The notes under the pieces are model-generated. The model did no database searches and was not told the DNA's origin. It saw nothing but the letters and a program-made list of their open reading frames with translations. Positions 15,347 to 23,582 of a stretch of 30,618 nucleotides of DNA are shown here, one piece after another. A program made the position numbers and the translations under genes. Source of the stretch: DSOI01 sp041394885 (GTDB lineage: Bacteria; Acidobacteriota; Terriglobia; Bryobacterales; Bryobacteraceae); contig JAWKHI010000063.1 of the NCBI GenBank assembly GCA_041394885.1, positions 1-30,618 on the forward strand, in the 5' to 3' direction. Each line of letters begins with the position of its first letter. Position 1 is the stretch's first letter.

Positions 15347-16375
15347 TCACGATTCCCGGGCGCTGAAATCGGAGAGTGGCAGTTCCACCTTGAGCACCGT
15401 TCCCTTGCCTGGCTCCGATTGCAGCCCGAATACGCCGCCCAGGTGCCGGACGCGCTCCTCCATACCGACGATCCCCATGCCGCGCATATACTCGGGATCG
15501 AAGCCCACGCCGTTGTCCCGCACCACCACCATTACGGCGTCCGACAGCTGCCGCACGGCGATCTGCACCAAGCTCGCGTTGGCGTGCCGCGCCGCATTGT
15601 TGAGCGCTTCCTGGACGATCCGAAAGACACAAGTCCGATGCTCGTCCGGCAGGGTGTCCGGCAGTTCGCCGGCGTCCACGTCCACGCGCAGACCGGTCCG
15701 GCGCGAAACCTCCCGCGCCTGCCAGTGAATGGCGGGGGCCAGCCCAAGGTCGTCCAGCATGGATGGCCGCAGCAGCAGACCGATATTGCGTACCTCGTTC
15801 ACCGTACGTTCGGCGCCGTCCTTTGCAGCAGCCAACAGGGCGCGCGCCCGTTCGTTGTCCTTCACTTCGTTCAACGCCCGCCCCAGATCCATCAGTAGGG
15901 CGCCCAGGGACTGTCCCACCTGGTCATGCAAATCTCGCGCAATCGAACGGCGCTCGGCCTCCTGCGCCTTCACGAGTTCCGCGGATAGCTCATGCAGTTC
16001 CTCCTGCGCGTGCAGCAGATCGCGATAGCGGACCGATCGGTCCGCCTCGAGTTTCAGAATGTGCCGGACCACCAGGGTCGCCAGTATCAAGCCAAGAAGC
16101 ACCGTGACGGCCGTGAGTGCCAAGACGCGCTCGCGGAAGTCGTTGACGGACCGCATCGAGCGGTCGGTCTCCCCGCGCAGGTGACGCTCGTTGAGCCCGT
16201 TGATCCGCTCGGATACGCTCAACACGCGCAGCCGCTGCACTTCGGGCGCGCGGGCCAGAAAGTCGCGACCCTGCCGCCTTCGCGCCTGATCGTCCCATTC
16301 CAGCGCCCGTCGCACCGCGGCGGAGTAGTTCGCCCACGCCTGCCTCACCGCGTCGAGCGAACTGGCTTCATCCAT
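15347..16375 (-). CDS. NarL-system sensor histidine kinase (HisKA_3), N-terminus broken
   Basis: The readable 342 residues hold the end of a sensor region (1-80), one transmembrane helix (about 84-104), and a HisKA_3 dimerisation domain with the phospho-acceptor His150 (ERRSIARDLHDQVGQSLG). The ATPase domain follows, with N-box EALNNAARHA (256-265), G1 DNGVGFD (287-293) and G2 GMGIVGMEERV. The partner should be the NarL-type regulator at 12435-13085. The ATG at 16375 gives a protein that starts inside the extracytoplasmic domain, with no first membrane helix. The missing lead continues in another frame (DNISFMRRLPEWM, just upstream), so one base appears lost near 16373. As it stands the kinase would have one membrane helix and no intact sensor. 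Confidence 0.85.
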   Translation of the reverse strand: MDEASSLDAVRQAWANYSAAVRRALEWDDQARRRQGRDFLARAPEVQRLRVLSVSERINGLNERHLRGETDRSMRSVNDFRERVLALTAVTVLLGLILATLVVRHILKLEADRSVRYRDLLHAQEELHELSAELVKAQEAERRSIARDLHDQVGQSLGALLMDLGRALNEVKDNERARALLAAAKDGAERTVNEVRNIGLLLRPSMLDDLGLAPAIHWQAREVSRRTGLRVDVDAGELPDTLPDEHRTCVFRIVQEALNNAARHANASLVQIAVRQLSDAVMVVVRDNGVGFDPEYMRGMGIVGMEERVRHLGGVFGLQSEPGKGTVLKVELPLSDFSARES

Positions 16376-16782
16376 TCCGGCAACCGCCTCATAAACGAGA
16401 TATTGTCACCGATCTCCCGGTACAGAATCCGCAGCGCAGCCTGAGAATCGGCGTCTTCGGTATCGACGGCAAGCGATGCTGCCGCGGAGGCGCTCGATCG
16501 CTTTCGCTGTAGATGTCGGAACAGGGGTGTTCGAAGCAACTGCGCGCAGCCCCGGCGGAACAATCGTTCCAGCGGAACTGCTGCCACTCCGCCGAGCCTT
16601 CTTCAGTCCAGCTGACGAGGAGCCAGCATCGTATCTCGTGCCGCGGAGACCCTTTACTGCCGAACCAGGCCGGCGGCGCTATGGCGGGAGCTCACGGTCG
16701 TCGACGTAGGCGATGCCAACGGCTGGTCGGCGGCGGTTGCGGGCGTTTTCCATGCCGCACTCATTCTTCCGTAGCTTGCAGT
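16376..16782 (-). other. Degraded or frameshifted N-terminal coding region of the histidine kinase
   Basis: About 400 bases without an intact gene. Kinase-like pieces occur in different minus-strand frames: AKAIERLRGSIA near 16480-16515, then SLAVDTEDADSQAALRILYR and EIGDNISFMRRLPEWM (about 16365-16475). Joining them needs at least two frame changes. No hydrophobic N-terminal helix can be read in any frame, so the true start is lost or too altered to recognise. Confidence 0.5.
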
Positions 16783-17254
16783 CTAACCATTTCCGTTGGC
16801 CCGGCGATGCAATCGGTCCCACAGGGTGCGCAGGCCCACCGACTTTCGCCGCTTCGACGAACTGGGTTCGGTTATCAGAATCGGCGCCCGCAGCCGCCCC
16901 GCGGTCCAACGCGAGGCCCGTCTCACCACCCGCGCGAGTTCCCGCGGCGCCACCGGCTCCACCAGCACATCGAAGGCGCCATGCTGCAGCGCGTCGATCC
17001 ATTGCTGCCCATCGAACTCGCCGAGCAGCACGATAGTGGAAAGCAGCGCACCGCGAGTTGGCCATCCGCCGCAACACGACTCTCCAGTCGCCATCCGGCA
17101 GCTTGCCGCCCGCCAGGAACCACTCGCGCCCCGGAGGTCGAGCACGCGGTCCGATCTCCTTGATCGCATCCGCATGATAGACGCGGATGCGCCAGGGACG
17201 CAATTCGATCGCCGTTCGAATCGCTTGCCCAAGGTCCGGGCAGACGTAGATCAC
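16783..17254 (-). pseudogene. Receiver-like domain protein, frameshifted
   Basis: The first part, VIYVCPDLGQAIRTAIELRP and then GKLPDGDWRVVLRRMANS, lies in one frame. The rest, GALLSTIVLLGEFDGQQWID followed by ALQHGAFDVLVEPVAPRELARVVRRASRW split over the same frame, is in the next frame from about 17055. Joined, they give the plan of a receiver-like (REC) fold: a LPDG-type loop after the third strand, IVLLGE as the fourth strand, and FDVLVEPVAPRELARVV as the fifth strand and last helix. The usual phospho-Asp is not evident, so it may be a pseudo-receiver. The start is unclear: GTG at 17254 is in frame, and an ATG at 17334 overlapping the dksA-like stop is out of frame. It stops at 16783. Confidence 0.55.
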
Positions 17255-17330
17255 GTCGACATAGGGCTCGATCGCCGGCTGCCTGGAGGCCGGCTGGAAG
17301 TCGGGATCCTGGCCGTACCCGCCACGCCGG

Positions 17331-17671
17331 TCATTGCAGGGTCCCTCCCGAGGCCTCGTCGGCGCGCTCCTGGCATCGGCAGCATCCGCGCCAGGGCACC
17401 GCTTCAGGCGCCTTTGCGCGATCATCTCCTGGCACCGCTCGCAGACACCGTAGGCGCCTTTGGTAATGCGCTCGAGCGCTTCACTGACCTGCCGGCGGAG
17501 TTCCGATTCCCGTGTCAGCCGCCCTGCCGCCATGGCCACCTCGGACAAGTGCTCCATTTGTTCTTGCAATTCGGCGCGACGCTCAACGAAAAGCTCTTCC
17601 CGCTGCACCGGCGTGGCGAGTTCCGCCAGCTTTTCATTCAACTTCGTCCTCAGCATCCCATTCCTGATCAT
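17331..17671 (-). pseudogene. DksA/TraR-family zinc-finger protein, single-base frameshift
   Basis: The ATG at 17671 follows GGAGG by 9 bases. The first 90 residues form the coiled-coil lead (KLNEKLAELATPVQREELF, and RRAELQEQMEHLSEVAMAAG) and the first half of a zinc finger, GAYGVCERCQEMIAQRRLK (Cys77, Cys80). The frame then runs into nonsense. In the next frame from about 17400 the finger is completed, AVPWRGCCRCQERADEASGG, with Cys97 and Cys100 and a stop at 17331. Adding one base gives 113 residues, a normal length. Such proteins bind RNA polymerase's secondary channel or act as small zinc regulators. A 337-residue read-through frame across this region is an artefact of the shift. Confidence 0.75.
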
Positions 17672-17846
17672 CGTGTGTCGCCTCCTTCCCAAGACTAGCC
17701 ATCAGCGGCAGGCTCGCCCATCCCGTCCGGACGGTATTTTACGCCAGTCCGCGCGGCGTTCTAAAAATACTCTCCCGGCGGGATATCCAAGTTCCGGCCA
17801 TCCAGGTACCTTGAGATTGAAGCCGGATGAAAGGAGCCGGGTAAAG

Positions 17847-18125
17847 ATGAGACTCTCAACCAAGGCAACAATGATCACGGCAGCGGCCCTCTGGGGCGGT
17901 TGTCTGTTCGTGGTGGGAATGGCGAACTGGCTGCGGCCCACCTATGGAGTGGATTTTCTGCAGATGATCGGTTCGGTCTGGCCGGGCTATCACCCCGCGC
18001 CAACCCTGGGATCGGCGCTTACGGGCGCCGTGTACGGAGCCGTCGATGGCGCCATAGGCGGTTATCTGTTCGCCGCGATCTATGACCTGATCGCCTGCCG
18101 GCGCCCCGTGGGCCCGATCGCCTGA
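17847..18125 (+). CDS. Small two-helix membrane protein, probably DUF5676/holin-like
   Basis: The 92-residue protein starts MRLSTKATMITAAALWGGCL and has two hydrophobic segments: about 8-29, and about 58-82 (GAVYGAVDGAIGGYLFAAIY). The layout (WG...F near the first helix, GYHPAP loop, GAVYGAVDGAIGG in the second) matches, from memory, the 2TM family DUF5676, sometimes labelled holin-like. AAGGAG lies 10 bases before the ATG at 17847; a longer upstream frame is antisense to the DksA-like gene and not credible. It ends 7 bases before the cyclase gene, so the two probably share a transcript. Function unknown. Confidence 0.8.
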   Translation: MRLSTKATMITAAALWGGCLFVVGMANWLRPTYGVDFLQMIGSVWPGYHPAPTLGSALTGAVYGAVDGAIGGYLFAAIYDLIACRRPVGPIA

Positions 18126-18132
18126 GCACACC

Positions 18133-19269
18133 GTGACCCAACCCCTGAACTGGAGAGGCGCGGTCGACTTTGCTGTTCTGGCGGCGGCAATGTACGTCCT
18201 GCTGCGCTGTAGCGTTCGGGCGCGCGCTCTCCGGCTCGTGATGGGCACAGTCGGCCTGCATGCACTGGCTGCCTTGGCCCGCCACACGGACCTAATCGTC
18301 ACAGCGTGGGTCCTCGATGGCGCAAGCGCCGTTCTGGTCTTCGTGCTATTGATCGCGTTTCAATCCGAGCTACGGCACGCCCTGATGCAGGTGGATGCGG
18401 GCATCCGCGGCCACCCATCGCAATCGGAGCGCGACAGCGTCTCGGCCGTCTCAGAAGCGGCGTTTGAACTGGCAGAGTCCGGCAACGGCGCGCTGTTGGT
18501 GCTTGTCCGCCGAGATCCTGTCTCCGAACTCACCAGCGGCGGCGTTCCGTTTGGCGGCCAAGTCTCGCCGGAGTTGCTCGAAACCATCTTTCAGAAGCGG
18601 TCGCCACTGCACGATGGCGCAGCCATCCTCGACGGAGACCGGCTGGACCGTGCGGGCGTCTTGCTCCCGTTGACGCAGGAAAGCGATCTGCCTCGCTCCT
18701 ACGGAACCAGACACCACGCCGCGGCGGGCCTTGCCGAGCGGTGCGATGCCGTGGTTGTGGCCGTTAGTGAGGAGCGCGGAGAGGTGACGGTGATGACTGG
18801 CCGCACCCGCTCGATCATGAGCAGCCGGGCCGATCTGGAGAAACGGCTCACGCATCTGCTGGCACGGCGCCGGGAGCCTTGGGCCAGCCGCGCGCTGCAC
18901 TTCTTCACCAGCAGCCTGAGGCTCAAGGCGGCCGCCTTGGCTCTGACTGCCGTCACTTGGTGCGCCCTCACGCTCCTCGCCGGTTCCACCGTCCGGACAT
19001 TCAACGTTCCGATCGAATTCACCAACGTCCCGGCCGGCGCCGAAGTGATCTCCCAATCTGTGGCCGCGGTCCAGGTCCAGGCCCGCGGGAGTGCGTGGCT
19101 GATCAATTCCGTAGATCCGTCGACACTGGTCGCGCAGCTCGATCTCAGTGGCAACGCCGCGGGCACCCACGCGCTTCGCGTCACCAACGACTCGGTGAAC
19201 CTCCCTTCCGGTGTGACCACGGACCGCGTGCTGCCCGCCGTGGTCACGATCCGTCTGGGCCCGGCATAA
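18133..19269 (+). CDS. Diadenylate cyclase (CdaA-type) fused to a YbbR domain
   Basis: The 378-residue protein makes c-di-AMP from two ATP at the inner membrane. Three hydrophobic segments (about 11-26, 35-50, 58-77) precede the DAC domain (about 100-235). Its DGA motif is at 161-163 (LHDGAAIL) and the RHR position reads Arg193-His194-His195 (GTRHHAAAGLAE), so the third residue of the usual RHR is His. After a basic linker, a fourth membrane helix (about 266-284) leads into one YbbR-like repeat (about 288-375, TVRTFNVPIEFTNVPAGAEV). In Firmicutes the cyclase CdaA and its YbbR-domain regulator CdaR are separate neighbouring genes; here they are one chain. It starts with GTG and lacks a clear ribosome binding site, suggesting coupling to the gene before it. 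Confidence 0.9.
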   Translation: MTQPLNWRGAVDFAVLAAAMYVLLRCSVRARALRLVMGTVGLHALAALARHTDLIVTAWVLDGASAVLVFVLLIAFQSELRHALMQVDAGIRGHPSQSERDSVSAVSEAAFELAESGNGALLVLVRRDPVSELTSGGVPFGGQVSPELLETIFQKRSPLHDGAAILDGDRLDRAGVLLPLTQESDLPRSYGTRHHAAAGLAERCDAVVVAVSEERGEVTVMTGRTRSIMSSRADLEKRLTHLLARRREPWASRALHFFTSSLRLKAAALALTAVTWCALTLLAGSTVRTFNVPIEFTNVPAGAEVISQSVAAVQVQARGSAWLINSVDPSTLVAQLDLSGNAAGTHALRVTNDSVNLPSGVTTDRVLPAVVTIRLGPA

Positions 19270-19358
19270 AGTCCACGAGCTGGTCCTCCGGCAGGCCGTG
19301 ACAAAATGAAACCTGGGTCGCCGCACATCGAGTGTGGGCAGACCCAGTACAAAACGGA

Positions 19359-22040
19359 ATGGTGTTTCTCTCACAACGTTTGCGCCGGATCCGGTTGACG
19401 CAAATGGTTCTGGCTGCGTCGGCTTTATGCCCGGCAGTGTTCGCGCAGAGCGCGGAGCCGCCCACCGCGCCGGACCCCGCAACGGATTCTCAGCCGGAAG
19501 CACCGGCGCCGGCAGCCACCACCGGACAGGCCTCTTCCAATCAGCGGACCCAGCTCAACCTGTTGGGCGAGGTCAACGCCAAGACAGGAGAGGGGCAGCG
19601 GAATGAGAACGTCCGGCTCACGCTCATCGACAACAACGTCCTCAAGGAGCTGAACACCCGGATGGGGACCACCGCCAATCTGGTTGAGAGCTTCGACGTG
19701 GAGCGGAACTATTTCGGGGCCGAGTTTGGGGGCTCCGGCTCGGCCTTGGTCCACATCGCCAAGCCGCAAGCCAGTCCGCTGCACGGCGAACTGTTCTGGA
19801 GCCACAGCAACAGCGCCCTCAGCGCGAGGTCTTTCTTTCAGGCCGGCAATGTCCAGCCGGCCCGCACCAACGACTACGGATTCAGCATCACAGCGCCGGT
19901 GGGCGAGCGGACCTTCCTCACCGGCAGCGCCAGCCGGCGCCGCCTGCGCGGGCAGGTGAACGGAAACGTTCTGGTGCCTGCCGCCGATGAGCGCGTTCCG
20001 TTGACCACCGATCCCGCGGCGCGGGCGCTGGTGCAGGCACTTCTGGGCGCCTACGGGCGGCAGATCCCGAACCGCACCGACATCAACCCGCGGGCGCTGA
20101 ATACCAACGCCCCGCAGAACATCGACAACGATCGCGCGGAATCCACTCTCGATCGCCGCGCGAGCGAGAAGGACCACTTGGTTGCCCGTTACGGTTTCAC
20201 ACTCCAGGACGTGGAGGCGTTCCAACTCGTGGGCGGACAGAATCCGGACACCACCACCCGCAGCCACCAGGCGCGCCTCACGTGGATTCGCGAATGGTCG
20301 CCGGGGACTACCACGGATCTATCGGTTGGCTTCGATCGGATCGGATCCTTGCTCGTGGCCGAGGAGACCTCGCTTGGGCCCCGCTTCGTATTTTCCCGTC
20401 TTCTCGAATCGGTGGGGCCGGATGACAACATTCCCATCAACCGGGCGCAGAATCTGTTCCGGTACGCCGGCCGATTGAACCGGAATCGGGGCTCCCATTC
20501 CTGGCGAGCCGGATTCTCGATCCTGCGCCGGCAAGTGAACGGGTCAGAAGCCAACAACCATCGCGGGACGTTTTCCTTCCGCCGCGATTTCGGCCGTTCC
20601 GTCACGGAGAATCTGCTGCTCGGGACGCCAAGCGAGTACCGGGTGGCACTCGGAGATCCGCATCGCGGGTTCCGAAATTGGGATCTGCAATTGTTCGCCG
20701 GTGATCACTGGCAGGTGCGCCCGAACCTGACCATTGATTACGGTATCCGCTACGAGCCGGTCACCCGGCCCAACGAGGTGAACGGTCTCAGCACGGTTCC
20801 TTACGATTGCGACTGTAACAACCTCGCCCCCCGGTTTGGCTTCGCTTATCGGGCCAATGACCGCTGGGGCGTGTTCCGCGGCGCCTACGGAATCCAATAT
20901 GGCGAGATCTTCGCGGCAACTTTCATGCAGAGCCGGTTCAACGCGCCCGGCGTCGTTCTGATCTCGGTGCAGCAGCCGGATTTGGGCAATCCTCTAAAGG
21001 GGGTCTCCGCCGCGGAGCTATCCGGAACAGGCCGGAGCACGCTGTTCCGGCTGGACCCGGAGCTGTCGAGCCCCTACTCGCAGCAGTACAACTTCAGCTG
21101 GCAGATCCGTCCGGCCCCACAGTGGGCCCTGGAACTCGGCTACGTCGGCAGCAGGTCCTGGAAGCTGCTGCAGCAGTGGTACATGAACCGCGCGCGCCCG
21201 GTTCCCGGAATTCCGCTGATCACCGCGACTATCAACGAACGCCGGTCCGATCCGGCGTACTTCGACATCCTGCATACCGTCAATGGCTCGCGCGGCTACT
21301 ACGACGCGGCAAAAGCGGAACTGCGCGTTCCCCGCTGGCGTGGGTTGTCTCTGATGGCCTCCTACTGGTTCAGCAAGGCGATCGACCTCGGCGCGTCGTA
21401 CACGAACACGGGCTCAGGCCGGGACGGCCGCGGAGGGCGCAGCCCGGCGGAGTTCAACGTGCACGGCCAGATGAAAGGCCCCAGCGATTTCGATCAGTCG
21501 CACGCCGCTCTGTGGAATGCGGACTACCAGACACCGATGTTCGCCGCCGGTCCCGATTGGTTGGAGAAGGCGCTGGGGTCATGGCAATTCGCATCGGTAG
21601 TGCTGATAAAGACCGGAACACCGTTCGCGATTCGCACGGCGGACTCGCCGGGCAGCGGCAACGTGGATGGCGCTGGGAGCGACCGTCCGAGCCTGGTGGA
21701 TCCATCGGTGCTCGGCGTTTCCGTCGACCACCCGGACACCGCGGCTCAGAAACTACCGCGAGAGGCCTTCCGGTCCCTCTCGGCGGGCGAACTCACCGGC
21801 AATCTGGGCAACAATGTGTTTCGCAAGGACGGGTTGTTCAATGTGAACGCGGCCGTATCGCGGCGCTTCCCGCTGGGCGGCGGGAGATCACTCTTATTTC
21901 GGGCCGAGTCTCTGAACCTCACCAACCATCCACAGTTCGCCGAACCGGGGATCGACATGTCGGGCGACAACTTCGGGCGGATCACCAATACGCTCAATGA
22001 CGGACGCGCATTTCGATTTCAGATGAGGCTTGTTCTTTAG
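19359..22040 (+). CDS. TonB-dependent-receptor-like outer-membrane barrel 2, without regulatory N-domain
   Basis: The 893-residue protein starts MVFLSQRLRRIRLTQMVLAA with a signal peptide ending near VFAQ. A Pro/Ala-rich linker (about 30-60) is followed directly by a plug-like region (LLGEVNAKTGEGQRNENVRL, FDVERNYFGAEFGGSGSALV) and a long barrel. It ends FRFQMRLVL, a hydrophobic C-terminus suited to barrel insertion. Unlike receptors 1 and 3 it has no carboxypeptidase-regulatory-like domain. It carries a Cys-x-Cys (YDCDCNN) just before LAPRFGFAYR, the same place as in receptor 1. GTG at 19332 is also open, but ATG 19359 gives a proper signal peptide. It ends 12 bases from the convergent DUF1501 gene. 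The ligand is unknown. Confidence 0.88.
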   Translation: MVFLSQRLRRIRLTQMVLAASALCPAVFAQSAEPPTAPDPATDSQPEAPAPAATTGQASSNQRTQLNLLGEVNAKTGEGQRNENVRLTLIDNNVLKELNTRMGTTANLVESFDVERNYFGAEFGGSGSALVHIAKPQASPLHGELFWSHSNSALSARSFFQAGNVQPARTNDYGFSITAPVGERTFLTGSASRRRLRGQVNGNVLVPAADERVPLTTDPAARALVQALLGAYGRQIPNRTDINPRALNTNAPQNIDNDRAESTLDRRASEKDHLVARYGFTLQDVEAFQLVGGQNPDTTTRSHQARLTWIREWSPGTTTDLSVGFDRIGSLLVAEETSLGPRFVFSRLLESVGPDDNIPINRAQNLFRYAGRLNRNRGSHSWRAGFSILRRQVNGSEANNHRGTFSFRRDFGRSVTENLLLGTPSEYRVALGDPHRGFRNWDLQLFAGDHWQVRPNLTIDYGIRYEPVTRPNEVNGLSTVPYDCDCNNLAPRFGFAYRANDRWGVFRGAYGIQYGEIFAATFMQSRFNAPGVVLISVQQPDLGNPLKGVSAAELSGTGRSTLFRLDPELSSPYSQQYNFSWQIRPAPQWALELGYVGSRSWKLLQQWYMNRARPVPGIPLITATINERRSDPAYFDILHTVNGSRGYYDAAKAELRVPRWRGLSLMASYWFSKAIDLGASYTNTGSGRDGRGGRSPAEFNVHGQMKGPSDFDQSHAALWNADYQTPMFAAGPDWLEKALGSWQFASVVLIKTGTPFAIRTADSPGSGNVDGAGSDRPSLVDPSVLGVSVDHPDTAAQKLPREAFRSLSAGELTGNLGNNVFRKDGLFNVNAAVSRRFPLGGGRSLLFRAESLNLTNHPQFAEPGIDMSGDNFGRITNTLNDGRAFRFQMRLVL

Positions 22041-22051
22041 ACCGCGCGCGG

Positions 22052-23569
22052 CTAAGCGAGAATGTCGTGCAGCACATTGCCCGCAACGTCGGTCAGGCGG
22101 AAGTCGCGTCCGCTGTACCGGTAAGTGAGTTTGAGGTGATTGATCCCCATCAGGTGCAGAATCGTCGCGTGAATATCGTGCACGTGCACCGGTTTCTCGA
22201 CGGCCTTGAATCCGAAGTCGTCGGTGGCGCCGTAAATGGTGCCGCCCTTCACAGCCCCGCCGGCCAGCCACATCGTGTATCCGAAGGGATTGTGGTCCCG
22301 CCCCTTGCGGACGCCACCGCCACCGCCGCCCACCTCGCGCACCGGCGTGCGTCCAAACTCGGATCCACAAACCACCAGTGTGTCGTCCCACAGCCCACGC
22401 TGCTTCAGATCCTTGATCACCGCCGCGAACGGCTGATCGGAATTCTTCGCGTTGGTTTTGTGCGCCATGATGTCGGCGTGCGCATCCCACGGATCGCCGC
22501 TCGCGTAGTAGACCTGGACCATCCGCACACCCTTCTCCACCAGCCGCACGGCCTGCAGGCACCCGCGCGCGGTTGTTCCCTCGCCGTAGAGATCGAGCGT
22601 CGATTGGGGCTCCTTGCGAATATCGAAAACCTCCGGCGCCTCGGTCTGCATCCGGTAGGCTATTTCCATCGATTTCAACGTTGCCTCGACGGAGGCGTCT
22701 TCACCGGTCCGTGACCGGTTGAGCGCCTCGAGCTTCTGCAACAGGTCCATCTCGCGCTTCTGTTCAGAGAGTTCGAAGCGCGGATTGTTCACAAAACTGA
22801 TCAGTTTCTTGGGATCGAACTCCTTCTCGATCTTGACCGTCTTCTTCTTGTCCTTGTCAGCGGACGCGTCAGCGGCGTCCATCGGCATGGCCCCGGCGCC
22901 CTCCGGCGTCTGGAGCCGCGACGAAATGTAGGTGCCCTGATGAATCGCCGGCAGGAAGCCATTGCTCCACAACGGCGAACCGACCGTGGTGGGCACCGTC
23001 GGGCACAGCACCACATACCCGGGCAGGTTCCGATTCTCCACCCCGAGGCCGTAGGTGAGCCATGCGCCGAGCGATGGACGTCCGGCCTGGTTCGCGCCCG
23101 TATTGATCATCAACGAAGCCGGCTCATGATTCGGAATCTCGGTATGCACCGAACGAACCCAGCAGATGTCGTCGGCCACCTCGCCCAGGTGAGGCCACAA
23201 CTCACTGAGGTCCATCCCGCACTGGCCATGTTTCTTGAACTGGAAGGGCGACCTCATCAGCGCCCCCGTGCGGCGCTCGGTCTTGATCTCTCCGCCCGGC
23301 ATCGGCTGGCCGTCGTACTTGTCGAGCATCGGCTTGGGGTCAAAACTGTCGATCGCCGAACAGCCGCCGTTCATGAACAAGAAGATCACGCGCTTCACCC
23401 TGGCGGGATGATCGAGAGTCACTGCGCCGGACTGGCCATCGGAACCGGCGATGCCGCTGGCACGGGCAATCGACTGCCCAATCATGCTGGCGAAGGCAGT
23501 CATTCCGAATCCCGTGCCGGCTTGGCGGAGCGCCTCGCGGCGCGAGATGGATCGATGCGGTCGGGTCAT
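22052..23569 (-). CDS. DUF1501 (sulfatase-fold-like) protein with twin-arginine signal
   Basis: The 505-residue protein begins with a Tat-type lead, ISRREALRQAGTGFGMTAFA, so it is likely exported folded. DUF1501 marks include VKRVIFLFMNGGCSAIDSFD, PKPMLDKYDG, DDTLVVCGSEFGRTPVRE, and GRDHNPFGYTMWLAGGAVKG near the end. The family is related in fold to alkaline phosphatase and sulfatases, but its activity is not established. A lysine-rich insert (DADKDKKKTVKIEKEF, about 230-250) is charged and probably a surface loop. AGGAGA precedes the ATG and overlaps the stop of the upstream DUF1553 gene, with 13 bases between stop and start, so the two are co-translated. This pairing is common in Planctomycetes, Verrucomicrobia and Acidobacteria. 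Confidence 0.93.
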   Translation of the reverse strand: MTRPHRSISRREALRQAGTGFGMTAFASMIGQSIARASGIAGSDGQSGAVTLDHPARVKRVIFLFMNGGCSAIDSFDPKPMLDKYDGQPMPGGEIKTERRTGALMRSPFQFKKHGQCGMDLSELWPHLGEVADDICWVRSVHTEIPNHEPASLMINTGANQAGRPSLGAWLTYGLGVENRNLPGYVVLCPTVPTTVGSPLWSNGFLPAIHQGTYISSRLQTPEGAGAMPMDAADASADKDKKKTVKIEKEFDPKKLISFVNNPRFELSEQKREMDLLQKLEALNRSRTGEDASVEATLKSMEIAYRMQTEAPEVFDIRKEPQSTLDLYGEGTTARGCLQAVRLVEKGVRMVQVYYASGDPWDAHADIMAHKTNAKNSDQPFAAVIKDLKQRGLWDDTLVVCGSEFGRTPVREVGGGGGGVRKGRDHNPFGYTMWLAGGAVKGGTIYGATDDFGFKAVEKPVHVHDIHATILHLMGINHLKLTYRYSGRDFRLTDVAGNVLHDILA

Positions 23570-23582
23570 GATCGGTTGTCTC

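Noticed and set aside
16679..17692. A single 337-residue DksA-like protein with a long extension
   Set aside because: After residue 90 the frame is out of register with the zinc finger. It is a read-through across two frameshifted genes.
17460..17846. N-terminal extension of the 2TM protein
   Set aside because: It is antisense to the DksA-like gene, and the AAGGAG site supports ATG 17847.
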